A stretch of 25,194 bases of DNA from JAUXFK01 sp034189035 (GTDB lineage Bacteria > Desulfobacterota > UBA8473). Shown here piece by piece: positions 6,469 through 14,691 of the stretch; within the stretch, counting starts at the first letter, position 1, and each line of letters starts with the position of its first letter. The stretch is from assembly GCA_034189035.1 (NCBI GenBank), contig JAXHVA010000062.1, forward strand, positions 1 to 25,194, in the 5' to 3' direction. The notes under the pieces are model-generated. The model was given only the letters and a program-made list of their open reading frames with translations. It was not told where the DNA came from and made no database searches. Made by a program: the position numbers and the translations under genes.

Positions 6469-7929
6469 TTATGTATCCTTTACATTATACGACAAATCGA
6501 TCTCTCTTGCTGCCTTTACCTCATTGAGTCGACCAACAGGTGTATTCTGAGGTGCCAAATGAAGCTTGTCAGGAGATTTGTCCGCTTTCTTGGCTATCCT
6601 GATCATCGCCTCAATGAACGTATCGAGTGTCTCCTTGCTCTCAGTCTCTGTTGGTTCGATCATCAACGCTTCTTTAACGATTTGCGGAAAGTAGATAGTC
6701 GGGGGATGAAAACCCTCATCGATTAAGGCCTTTGCAATATCAATCGCCCGAACTCCCTTTTTCAATTGTTTTTGAGCTGAGAGAACGCATTCATGCATAC
6801 AGCCATCAGGATAGGGTGAATAATAGGCTTTTTTGAGCGAATGGAGGATATAGTTCGCATTGAGTACAGCATTTTCACTCACGCGTAAGAGTCCCTCTTT
6901 ACCAAGGAGGAGTATGTAAGCATATGCCTTAAGGCATACTGCAAAATTACCATAAAACGGTGCTACATATCCTATGGAGTCTGGATAATCATAATTGAGT
7001 GCATAGGTGTTGTCATCCCTCTTTATAACCCTCGAAATCGGAAGAAACCTCTCCAGGTGCTTTTTGACCCCTACAGGTCCAGCCCCTGGTCCCCCTCCTC
7101 CATGTGGCGTTCCAAAGGTCTTGTGTAGATTTACATGTACGATATCAAACAGGGCATCCCCTGGCCTGAATCTTCCAAGTACTGCATTGAGATTGGCACC
7201 ATCATAATACAAAAGACAGTTGTATCTTCGAGCCAATTCTGATATCTTTTCAATTTCCGAAATAAATATTCCAAGGGTATTTGGGTTGGTTAACATGAGG
7301 GCAGCGGTCTGTTCACCCATCATCGACTCCAATACGGAAAGATCGACTGCGCCTGTTTCACGATTTGTAGGCACTTCTTTGACGGTATAGCCTGCAGTAT
7401 ACGCACTAGAAGGATTTGTTCCATGGGCCTCATCCGGTATAAGCACCTCAGATTTTCTGTTCTGTTTAGATTTTTGATATGCAGCTACCAGCATCATTCC
7501 CGTAAGTTCACCGTGTGCACCAGCGAGGGGTTGCAGTGTAAAAGCGTCCATTCCTGTGATCTCGCAAAGAAGCTGCTCTAACTCGTATATAACAGCCAAA
7601 GCTCCCTGGGTAAGCAATCCTCCTCGGCGAAGCTGAGGCAGTAACGGATGGAGTAATGAGAATCCATCTAACTGGGCTATCTTTTCACAGACCTTGGGAT
7701 TGTATTTCATAGTACAAGAACCGAGGGGATAGAAGTTTGTATCTACTCCAAAATTCTTCTTAGAGAGGTCTGTAAAGTGTCTCACCACATCCAGCTCTGA
7801 AAGCTCACATAAATCGAATTTCTTTGACCTGGCATAGCGAGAGTCTATCTCAGACGATACAGGGACATCTGTTTTGGGCAACCGAACCCCCCTCCTGGCT
7901 GCCACTGACTTATCGAATATTACCGGCAT
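6469..7929 (-). CDS. gcvPB: Glycine dehydrogenase (decarboxylating) subunit 2, P-protein C-terminal half
   Basis: 486 residues, normal for the PB subunit of the split glycine decarboxylase. The PLP-binding lysine is K270 in HVNLHKTFGTPHGGGGPGAG. The N-terminal block FYPLGSCTMKYNPK and the PDEAHGTNPSSAYTAGY block are diagnostic. With GcvPA it decarboxylates glycine and loads the aminomethyl group on lipoyl-GcvH. The start lies inside the end of gcvPA (10-base overlap) with GGAGG 7 bases upstream, so translation is coupled. It is the last gene of the gcv operon. Confidence 0.97.
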   Translation of the reverse strand: MPVIFDKSVAARRGVRLPKTDVPVSSEIDSRYARSKKFDLCELSELDVVRHFTDLSKKNFGVDTNFYPLGSCTMKYNPKVCEKIAQLDGFSLLHPLLPQLRRGGLLTQGALAVIYELEQLLCEITGMDAFTLQPLAGAHGELTGMMLVAAYQKSKQNRKSEVLIPDEAHGTNPSSAYTAGYTVKEVPTNRETGAVDLSVLESMMGEQTAALMLTNPNTLGIFISEIEKISELARRYNCLLYYDGANLNAVLGRFRPGDALFDIVHVNLHKTFGTPHGGGGPGAGPVGVKKHLERFLPISRVIKRDDNTYALNYDYPDSIGYVAPFYGNFAVCLKAYAYILLLGKEGLLRVSENAVLNANYILHSLKKAYYSPYPDGCMHECVLSAQKQLKKGVRAIDIAKALIDEGFHPPTIYFPQIVKEALMIEPTETESKETLDTFIEAMIRIAKKADKSPDKLHLAPQNTPVGRLNEVKAAREIDLSYNVKDT

Positions 7930-9257
7930 AACACATCCTCCAATGCCTCTGCAAACTGACCGATCTCATACTTTGTCCTCTTTTCTGTAACTGCAACCAA
8001 AAGGAAATTCTCCATACCCGGATAGTAACGCCCTAAAGGAAAGCCTGCTGCGAAACCCCTCTCAATCATGAGTCCTGTGCATTCTCCAGCGTCGATAGGA
8101 AGGTGAATGCTAAATTCATTGAAGGTTGGAATCGATTCCATTACCTCAACTCCTTCAATGGCCTTCAGACGTTCCTTTGTGTAATTCGCCTTATCCATGC
8201 ACAACCTCGCCACCTCTATTAGGCCTTCTGTACCGAGGAGGCTCATATATACATGAGCCCGCATTGCACACAGTGCCTGGTTGGTGCAGATATTGGAGGT
8301 TGCCTTTTCCCTCCGTATGTGTTGTTCCCTTGTCTGAAGTGTTAAAACAAAACCCTCTTTGCCTTTTGTATCTACCGTTCGACCAACGATCCTGCCGGGC
8401 ATTTTACGTACTAAATCCTTTTTTGTCGCCATAAACCCAAGATATGGACCTCCAAAAGAGAGTGGGATACCAAGTGGCTGTCCTTCTCCAGTAGCGATGT
8501 CAAATCCCATCTCACCCGGAGTCTTCAAGACAGTACATACAATCGGATTTACCGATTGGATAGCAAGAGAGCCTTTGTTATGGCAGTGCTGGACAATATC
8601 AGAATGGTCATCTATTGTTCCAAAGAAATTCGGGTTTTGAAGAATTACAGCTGCTGTGGAATCATCGATGAGATCGAAAAGCCTTTCCCGATCCACCTGT
8701 CCATGACCAACAGTGGTCTCATGGAAATCAATAGAAAGGTTAGTGGCATAAGAATATATCATCTTTCGATATATCGGACTTACTGCTCCATCGACAACAA
8801 CCTTCCTGCGGCCAGTTGCTGAAATCGCCATCTGGCAAGCCTCATATAATGCAGTACCTCCGTCATAAAGGGATGCATTCGCCACTTCCATGTCTGTCAA
8901 TCTGCAGATATCGGTTTGATACTCGTATATTGCCTGTAGGGTACCCTGAGATAACTCCGGCTGATAAGGCGTATACGAAGTATAGAACTCGCTCCTTCCA
9001 ACGATTGTATCAACTGCTGCAGGGATAAAATGATCATAGAACCCTCCACCAAGAAAACTGATCAAGTCGTAGTAGTTTTGGCGCGCCAGTTTCTCAAAAT
9101 ATGAGTATACTTCGAGTTCTGCTTTCCCTTTAGGGATTGAGAATGACATCGGTTTGAGCGAGGCAGGAATAACATCAAACAGGTCCTCAATAGAGGAGAC
9201 ACCGCATCGCTTGAGCATTTCTTTGCGTTGCTTATCTGTATTTGCAATATAGGTCAT
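7920..9257 (-). CDS. gcvPA: Glycine dehydrogenase (decarboxylating) subunit 1, P-protein N-terminal half
   Basis: 445 residues matching the PA subunit. The N-terminal DLFDVIPASL, the block FLGGGFYDHFIPAAVD, YTPYQPELSQGTLQAIYEYQT, and the block EGQPLGIPLSFGGPYLGFMA are family-typical. It lacks the PLP lysine, which is on GcvPB, and the two form an alpha2beta2 enzyme. It releases CO2 from glycine and, with GcvH/T/L, yields methylene-tetrahydrofolate, ammonia and NADH, or runs in reverse for C1 assimilation. GGAG lies about 9 bases before the ATG. A 111-base gap separates it from gcvT, too short for the gcvH gene usually found there. Confidence 0.97.
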   Translation of the reverse strand: MTYIANTDKQRKEMLKRCGVSSIEDLFDVIPASLKPMSFSIPKGKAELEVYSYFEKLARQNYYDLISFLGGGFYDHFIPAAVDTIVGRSEFYTSYTPYQPELSQGTLQAIYEYQTDICRLTDMEVANASLYDGGTALYEACQMAISATGRRKVVVDGAVSPIYRKMIYSYATNLSIDFHETTVGHGQVDRERLFDLIDDSTAAVILQNPNFFGTIDDHSDIVQHCHNKGSLAIQSVNPIVCTVLKTPGEMGFDIATGEGQPLGIPLSFGGPYLGFMATKKDLVRKMPGRIVGRTVDTKGKEGFVLTLQTREQHIRREKATSNICTNQALCAMRAHVYMSLLGTEGLIEVARLCMDKANYTKERLKAIEGVEVMESIPTFNEFSIHLPIDAGECTGLMIERGFAAGFPLGRYYPGMENFLLVAVTEKRTKYEIGQFAEALEDVLCR

Positions 9258-9368
9258 TTGTGGAGCTCCAATGGCGGTTTATAAAAACAAAGTCAAAAAT
9301 ATTGTAATAGTTATCGACTTTGACAAGCCTGCAAGCTCATAAGATAAATAATCTATACCCAGAAATCC

Positions 9369-10463
9369 TCACAAGAAGCAATCCAGGTTCTTTTTCCATG
9401 TGCCCTTCTTGTAAAGAGGTGTCTGATGTATCGTTGCTTTCAATTCATTCCTCTCGGTCTTAATGCTCAACACTGTGCCCGGCTCACTGCTGGATTTGTG
9501 GATATATCCCATGGCAATTGCCTTGCCAATCGATGGTGAAAAGGATCCACTGGTTATAAAACCGATCTTCTTCCCATTCATATCGAATACTGTATCATGA
9601 GCCCGAGCAGCTCTTCGGTCATTCAGGATCATACCAGCCAGTGAGAATACCCTTTGTGACACATCTAAAGCTGCTTTTGAACCGATGAATTCTTTATCTG
9701 TTGCAATGTGGCGCATTAATCCGGATTCAGCAGCGTTCCAATCAGAAGAAAGCTCATGGCCATAAAGCGGAAAGCCCATTTCAAGCCTGAGCGTGTCACG
9801 CGCACCAAGCCCGGCAGGCTTTGCGCCGCATTCGATGCAATCATTCCACAGTGCTATGCCAAGTTCGTTATCACAGTAGATCTCGAAGCCCACCTCTCCT
9901 GTATAGCCGGTTCTGCTGATCAGAATTTCCTTATCCTTATATTTGTTGTATTTGAAGTAATAAAATTTCATATCATCGATCCCGTCCTCCATCAACTTTT
10001 GCATGATCTGAGGAGACTCAGGGCCTTGAAGATCGATCTTTGCTGTATTATCTGAAGCGTCTTCTATCCTGGTCTTCTTCGATATGTGTGAGCGTATCCA
10101 TTCAAGATCAAAATCCTTGTTTACCGCATTGACAACCATAAAGAATCTGTTTTTATCCAAACGATAAATGACCTGATCGTCTATGACCCCTCCTTTTTTA
10201 TTACAGATGAGGCCGTAGCGACACTGCCCAATTTCCATTGTATCGATGTGACAGGTCAACAGGTTCTCTAAATCGATTAGCGCATTGCCGTCGTATATAT
10301 AATACTCACCCATATGGCAGGTATCAAAGACAGTAGCTTTAGCGCGGGTTGCCAAGTGCTCTGTGATGATGCCCTGGTATTGTATCGGCATGAGATAACC
10401 GGCAAACGGCACGATTTTTGCCCCGTAGGATTCATGGAAGCTGTGTAGAACGGTCTTCTTCAT
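9369..10463 (-). CDS. gcvT: Glycine cleavage system aminomethyltransferase (T-protein)
   Basis: 364 residues, the usual T-protein length. It contains the N-terminal FAGYLMPIQYQGIITEH and FDTCHMGEYYI blocks, the conserved GGVIDDQVIYR segment carrying the catalytic-region Asp, QGPESPQIM, and the SRTGYTGEVGFEIY block. The C-terminal domain has GARDTLRLEMGFPLYGHEL. It transfers the methylene group from aminomethyl-lipoyl-GcvH to tetrahydrofolate with release of ammonia. Its ATG overlaps the Nudix stop (ATGA), which ties it to the upstream genes. Confidence 0.97.
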   Translation of the reverse strand: MKKTVLHSFHESYGAKIVPFAGYLMPIQYQGIITEHLATRAKATVFDTCHMGEYYIYDGNALIDLENLLTCHIDTMEIGQCRYGLICNKKGGVIDDQVIYRLDKNRFFMVVNAVNKDFDLEWIRSHISKKTRIEDASDNTAKIDLQGPESPQIMQKLMEDGIDDMKFYYFKYNKYKDKEILISRTGYTGEVGFEIYCDNELGIALWNDCIECGAKPAGLGARDTLRLEMGFPLYGHELSSDWNAAESGLMRHIATDKEFIGSKAALDVSQRVFSLAGMILNDRRAARAHDTVFDMNGKKIGFITSGSFSPSIGKAIAMGYIHKSSSEPGTVLSIKTERNELKATIHQTPLYKKGTWKKNLDCFL

Positions 10464-11254
10464 ACATCATTGTCCCATGGCATGAGCACCTTTGTTTTTC
10501 CATTCTCAATTACAACTCTCGGTAAAATAGTAGGGATTTTCTTGTCCTGCATAGAAGTAACCGCCTCGTCTACATTTGAAAAGCAAGAGAGGAGATTCAG
10601 ATTGGAAACAGTAGGTGGAAGCATGGGAAACAGGTCTTGTTTATGCCTGTTAAGTGCCTCTTTTGGAGATATCCATAAGTGCTGCGTTGTCTCTATTGTG
10701 TCGTGAACCGCAGCTTGCCCAGTCGGGGCTGGTGCAATAAAAAAGTGGGTATCAAATCGAATGGGAGCAGCCTCAGGAGTAATCCAATGGGCAAAATAGT
10801 TTAATTGATCGACCGCTAAAAGTAGTTTTTCATTTAAAATCATTTCTTTAAATGAAATAAGATTCCTTTGTACATTCTTACGATAAGAGTCGAACCTCAA
10901 CGATTCTTCCACGTCGAAAGACAGGAGCTCAGAAGTACTCTGATACGCAAAGAGAATACCAACCTCCTCAAATGTCTCCCTGATAGCGGCTATGAAAAAT
11001 CCCAATGCCCTCTCTGGGTGAGAGGTGTCTGTTATAATACACTTTGCCTGTTGAAAAGTCAGTCCTAAGCACAACGATTCCATCTGTGGTTCGTAGTCAG
11101 ACTCTTCCATTACTCCCCCGGGGAACACATACGCATTCCCTGCAAAATGGCTTTTTTCATGTCTTTGTACCATGAGAACCTCTATGCCTGACATGGGAGG
11201 ATCAACATCTCGTATGATTATAGTTGTCGCAGCATCTCTTGGGATCGCTGTCAT
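10460..11254 (-). CDS. Nudix hydrolase, NUDT19-like with split Nudix box
   Basis: 264 residues. The Nudix box GX5EX7REUXEEXGU is present but interrupted: GGVMEES-type residues lie near position 46, and the catalytic helix AIRETFEEVGILF follows only after an insertion of about 40 residues. This arrangement resembles the NUDT19 group, some members of which hydrolyse CoA or CoA esters; that activity is an inference from known relatives. The N-terminal AATTIIIRDVDPPMSGIEVLMVQR and YVFPGGVM blocks support the fold. It overlaps gcvT by four bases and starts 25 bases after the TIM-barrel gene, so it belongs to the gcv transcript. Why a nucleotide-diphosphate hydrolase travels with glycine cleavage is unclear. 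Confidence 0.85.
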   Translation of the reverse strand: MTAIPRDAATTIIIRDVDPPMSGIEVLMVQRHEKSHFAGNAYVFPGGVMEESDYEPQMESLCLGLTFQQAKCIITDTSHPERALGFFIAAIRETFEEVGILFAYQSTSELLSFDVEESLRFDSYRKNVQRNLISFKEMILNEKLLLAVDQLNYFAHWITPEAAPIRFDTHFFIAPAPTGQAAVHDTIETTQHLWISPKEALNRHKQDLFPMLPPTVSNLNLLSCFSNVDEAVTSMQDKKIPTILPRVVIENGKTKVLMPWDNDV

Positions 11255-11279
11255 TCTAGATTCTCGCCCTTTTCACTAT

Positions 11280-12023
11280 TTACTCATTGGTGTTCCATAT
11301 CTCTTTGGCTATAGTAAAAGTTTCTTTTAATTCTTCACTCGATGCGATACCAATAGTTACCCCATATACGAAGTCTGCTACATACTCAAGGGCCTCTTTG
11401 GGTTTTAAATCACCTGCTGCCAGAGTTTTCTTGCCAATAAGCACCTTGTCTGTATTTCTAATGGCCTCAAGGCTTTTCTGTGGTGATGGAGACATGAATT
11501 TACCTTTCTTGTTTATTGGCACCATTATTATCTTTACCTTATCATAGTCTGAAAGGGAAGAGACAGTCTTTCCTGGGTGATGTGTAACTGCCCCTGCAAT
11601 AGCAACTTCGTTTATTCTATAGATATAATCTTCAAAGCGATTATCCAATCTGTCGGTAACGATTCCATGCGTAAGGATTATCTTTGTATCGAGTCTCTTC
11701 ATAAGACCAAACTGTCTGTGAAAGTCACTCTCTCCTATTGAACCGATAACCTGAATATCCATCTTTGTAATATTTCTTGCATCTTCTACTGCATTGACTA
11801 AAAATTCATAACCGAGAACCTGCACCCAGGTTATACCTATTTTTGCTGCCTCTACGATTAGCTCTTTTACGTTCTTTGGATCCCTGGCAAAGCGAAGGTG
11901 GTATTTCATGGATCGTGAACCGAACTGACCTGCGCCGATAAAAGGCGAAGTGCCAAGCATAAGACGCGGAACTTCAACTTCACCGATGGATTTATGTTGC
12001 AATATACACGATTTCGCTATCAT
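11280..12023 (-). CDS. Uncharacterised TIM-barrel protein (aldo/keto-reductase-like)
   Basis: 247 residues. I do not recognise a named family with certainty. The opening VPRLMLGTSPFIGAGQFG resembles the first strand of aldo/keto reductases. The alternation of short hydrophobic strands (IGITWVQVLG, DIQVIGSIG, TKIILTHGIVTD, VKIIMVPIN, VYGVTIGIASSEE) fits a TIM barrel. The usual AKR Asp/Tyr/Lys/His tetrad is not evident, so redox activity is not supported. The lysine in DKVLIGKKTLAAGDLKP could be functional. No signal peptide or membrane segment is seen. It is the first gene of the run that continues into the Nudix, gcvT, gcvPA and gcvPB genes. AGGA lies 13 bases before the ATG, which is weak, and a later start at residue 22 (MLGTSPF) is possible. 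Confidence 0.75.
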   Translation of the reverse strand: MIAKSCILQHKSIGEVEVPRLMLGTSPFIGAGQFGSRSMKYHLRFARDPKNVKELIVEAAKIGITWVQVLGYEFLVNAVEDARNITKMDIQVIGSIGESDFHRQFGLMKRLDTKIILTHGIVTDRLDNRFEDYIYRINEVAIAGAVTHHPGKTVSSLSDYDKVKIIMVPINKKGKFMSPSPQKSLEAIRNTDKVLIGKKTLAAGDLKPKEALEYVADFVYGVTIGIASSEELKETFTIAKEIWNTNE

Positions 12024-12253
12024 AAATATGGCTTTTCTATCCTATATTCTAATAACATTTTAGCGTCATGAAACAGGGAAGAGTTATCATGCTTCTAATA
12101 CGGTCAAGTCTAAAACCCGCATCAAAATTTGACCGTCGCTTCTTGCGACTCTTTCCAAAAAGCTAAACTGTTATATTTTTCAAATATCGATCTATTTAAT
12201 AAGATGGATTAAATATTTACCTCCCAGTTAATCAAGATGGGAATCTTCCATTT
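12024..12253. other. Intergenic region with two adjacent hairpins
   Basis: The 230 bases between eda and the TIM-barrel gene contain no coding frame of note. ACGGTCAA (12100-12107) and TTGACCGT (12129-12136) form a perfect 8-bp stem. GTCGC (12135-12139) and GCGAC (12145-12149) form a second stem that shares two bases with the first, so the two are mutually exclusive or stacked. No T-run follows directly on the minus strand. They may terminate or regulate the transcript between the triose-phosphate operon and the gcv operon. Confidence 0.45.
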
Positions 12254-12880
12254 TTAGGATGAGCGAATTGAACTTTGGAAGGTGATGATGCTGTCTTTAA
12301 TCGATTGAAAATCTTTAGAATCAATCCAGTCTGGTTTTATAACCCCTGAACCGATTGCAACCGCATCTGCACCATAAGATATGTATTCCTTTAGGTTGCT
12401 GCTTTGAACCCCACCAACCGCCAATATTTTTATGCCGGATAGGGGTGCCTTAATAGATTTGATATAAGATGGCCCAAAGAGAGATGCAGGGAAGAGTTTT
12501 ACCATATAGGCACCTGCTTCATACGCATGATATACTTCTGTAGGTGTTAGTGCACCAGGAAAGATAGGGATGCTTCTTTTTGAGCAATATTCAACTATAT
12601 CACTATCAAATACAGGTGATACAATAAAACGTGCACCAGCATCCCGGGCCTTCTCCAATGCATTTAACGATAATACTGTACCTGCCCCTATGAACATTTT
12701 ATCTCCAAATGTTCTACTGGCTCTCTCAATAAGTTCAAGAGCCTGGGGGGTATTGAGTGTTATTTCAATAGTATTCAAGCCGCTCTCCAATACAGCTTGA
12801 AATAATCCTTCTAAATCGAATGGTTTATTGTGGCGTATAATTATTAGGATACGCTGTTCATCTAAGATAGAAATATCCAA
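12254..12880 (-). CDS. eda: KDPG/KHG aldolase family protein
   Basis: 208 residues, the normal length of bacterial 2-keto-3-deoxy-6-phosphogluconate / 4-hydroxy-2-oxoglutarate aldolases. The Schiff-base lysine is K128 in GAYMVKLFPASLFG, which matches the second family signature. The catalytic glutamate E39 lies in TIEITLNTPQAL. The residue that is Arg in the first signature (E-x-T-x-R) is Asn43 here, so binding of a phosphorylated substrate may differ. R16 (IIIRHN) is conserved. The reaction would be reversible cleavage of a 2-keto-3-deoxy acid to pyruvate plus an aldehyde (glyceraldehyde-3-phosphate or glyoxylate). It is the last gene of the gap-pgk-tpiA operon, starting 31 bases after the upstream aldolase. 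Confidence 0.88.
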   Translation of the reverse strand: MDISILDEQRILIIIRHNKPFDLEGLFQAVLESGLNTIEITLNTPQALELIERASRTFGDKMFIGAGTVLSLNALEKARDAGARFIVSPVFDSDIVEYCSKRSIPIFPGALTPTEVYHAYEAGAYMVKLFPASLFGPSYIKSIKAPLSGIKILAVGGVQSSNLKEYISYGADAVAIGSGVIKPDWIDSKDFQSIKDSIITFQSSIRSS

Positions 12881-12911
12881 ACCGATACACCGAAAGTATA
12901 TTTACGAATTA

Positions 12912-13874
12912 TCAAATAACATCATCTGCTGACACGAGGTCATAGAACTTATCAAATTTATATTTGTCGGGATTATCGTCCGGCAAATCCATTTGCTTCA
13001 TACCCTCTCTTGGATGCAAGTTCAAAATACCTGTTATCATATATGGGATCCTATACCCCCACTCAATCTCTTTAATGAGAGGGACGAGATCTGTTCCAAT
13101 AACCTTTAACAATGGTCGAATATCAAACTTAGGATTCTTTAAGAATCCGATGAGTAATTCAATGGGACAGTTTCCCGCTGCACGACCTATACCGTATAGG
13201 GTACCATCTAGATAATTCACTCCTTTAATGATCCCTTCTATGGTATTGGCAAATGCTAATTGCTGGTTATTGTGGCAGTGTATCCCGATCTCCTTTGTCT
13301 TAATGTATCTTTGGAACTTATGTACCAGATAATGAATATCCTCTGAATATAATGAACCGAAACTGTCAACCAAATAACAGGCCGAAATCTTTGTTTCTTC
13401 TTCAATCTGATGTAAAGCCTCATCAAGCTCCCGCTCCAATTCGCGGGAGATTGCCATGATGTTAATCGTTGCTTCATAACCTTTATCAGTAGCATTATTG
13501 ACCAAATGTATCGCCTTATCTACGTCTTTGACATATGTTGCTACACGTATGATATCAACTACACTCTCGGATTTGGGTAAGATGTCTTCTGCTGTTGCCT
13601 TGTGAGCATCTTGCATAACAGCAATCTTCACATTATAATCTATTCCATCGATGACCCTTTTTAAATTATCTTCATCGCAAAAACGCCATGGTCCGTATTC
13701 ATCAGTAGAAAAGAACTCTTTACTATTTCTATATCCAAGCTCTACAATATCCACACCCGAATCATTTATCGCTTGAAATACCCTTTTCACCATATCGAAT
13801 GAAAAGTTCGAATTGTTCATTAAACCGCCATCCCTTATAGAGCAGTCTACAACTTTTATCTCTGGTCTGTACAT
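12912..13874 (-). CDS. DRE-TIM metallolyase (HMGL-like aldolase)
   Basis: 320 residues from the ATG at 13874, which I prefer over an in-frame ATG 57 bases upstream. That earlier start overlaps tpiA by 47 bases, while GAGGGA lies 8 bases before the 13874 start. The metal-binding Asp is D15 in VDCSIRDGGLMNN. The HxH pair is H199/H201 in GIHCHNNQQLA, followed by LDGTLYGIGRAAGNCPIELL, a conserved DRE-TIM segment. The family includes 4-hydroxy-2-oxovalerate aldolase, HMG-CoA lyase and homocitrate synthase. The C-terminal communication domain of DmpG-type aldolases is not obvious, and no aldehyde dehydrogenase partner is adjacent, so the substrate is unknown. A divalent-metal, pyruvate-enolate aldol/Claisen reaction is likely. 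Confidence 0.82.
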   Translation of the reverse strand: MYRPEIKVVDCSIRDGGLMNNSNFSFDMVKRVFQAINDSGVDIVELGYRNSKEFFSTDEYGPWRFCDEDNLKRVIDGIDYNVKIAVMQDAHKATAEDILPKSESVVDIIRVATYVKDVDKAIHLVNNATDKGYEATINIMAISRELERELDEALHQIEEETKISACYLVDSFGSLYSEDIHYLVHKFQRYIKTKEIGIHCHNNQQLAFANTIEGIIKGVNYLDGTLYGIGRAAGNCPIELLIGFLKNPKFDIRPLLKVIGTDLVPLIKEIEWGYRIPYMITGILNLHPREGMKQMDLPDDNPDKYKFDKFYDLVSADDVI

Positions 13875-13884
13875 TTCTATTCCC

Positions 13885-14646
13885 TCAATCGTATTTCCAT
13901 TTAAATCTAACAATCCTTGTAAAATCCTCAACCTTCAAGCTTGCCCCCCCAACCAGGGCTCCGTCAATATTGGGCTCAGCCATCAATTCATCTATATTAC
14001 TCGGTTTTACGCTCCCACCATATAGGATCCTCGCGCTATCGGCTATACCTTCGAAAATTTCCCGTAATATACCCCTTATAAAAACATGGACCTCTTCAGC
14101 TTGCTTCGATGTTGCTGTCTTACCTGTGCCGATCGCCCAGATTGGCTCATATGCGATGATTACATCTTTCAAATCTGAAGAAGAAAGCCCCAACAGGCCT
14201 CTTTTAATCTGGGATTCAATAATATGTAAGGTCTCTCCTGATTCTCTTTGCCGAATCGATTCACCCACACAGAATATAGGTATTATACCCTGACGCAAAG
14301 ATGCGGTTATCTTTTTATTGACAGTCTCATCGGTCTCCTGAAAATACTTCCTTCTTTCAGAGTGGCCAATAATTACATAATTACACCCAGCATCCAATAA
14401 CATCTTTGGGGAAATCTCTCCTGTGTATGCACCTTCTTCCTTCCAGAAAACGTCCTGAGCTGAAACCAATATGTTACTGTCTTTTACCTCTTGAACCACA
14501 GGATAGATAGATAAAAAAGGTGGCGCGACGATAATCTGTACATCCGTAACATTTGAAACCAAATCCTTTAGTTGAGATATAAAACGAACCCCATCAAACA
14601 CGGTTTTATACATTTTCCAGTTTCCGGCAATAACCGGTCTTCGCAT
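13885..14646 (-). CDS. tpiA: Triosephosphate isomerase
   Basis: 253 residues with all catalytic elements: AGNWKMYK (N9, K11), the electrophile H95 in IIGHSERRKYF, the catalytic Glu in IAYEPIWAIGTG (about residue 167), and the phosphate-binding ILYGGSVKPSN and GALVGGASLK loops. It interconverts dihydroxyacetone phosphate and glyceraldehyde-3-phosphate. AAGGAGG lies about 8 bases before the ATG. It is third in the gap-pgk-tpiA operon, 45 bases after pgk, and its stop lies 10 bases before the preferred start of the aldolase gene. Confidence 0.97.
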   Translation of the reverse strand: MRRPVIAGNWKMYKTVFDGVRFISQLKDLVSNVTDVQIIVAPPFLSIYPVVQEVKDSNILVSAQDVFWKEEGAYTGEISPKMLLDAGCNYVIIGHSERRKYFQETDETVNKKITASLRQGIIPIFCVGESIRQRESGETLHIIESQIKRGLLGLSSSDLKDVIIAYEPIWAIGTGKTATSKQAEEVHVFIRGILREIFEGIADSARILYGGSVKPSNIDELMAEPNIDGALVGGASLKVEDFTRIVRFKWKYD

Positions 14647-14691
14647 TGCGAAAGCCCTCCTTTAACGAATGGCAAATGTTTAGATACAAAC

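Noticed and set aside
9258..9368. Missing gcvH hidden between gcvT and gcvPA
   Set aside because: The gap is 111 bases, too short for the roughly 125-residue H-protein, and no lipoyl-lysine motif was seen.
12024..12253. Glycine riboswitch upstream of the gcv run
   Set aside because: Only simple short stems were found, with no tandem aptamer-like conserved core; I could not support it.
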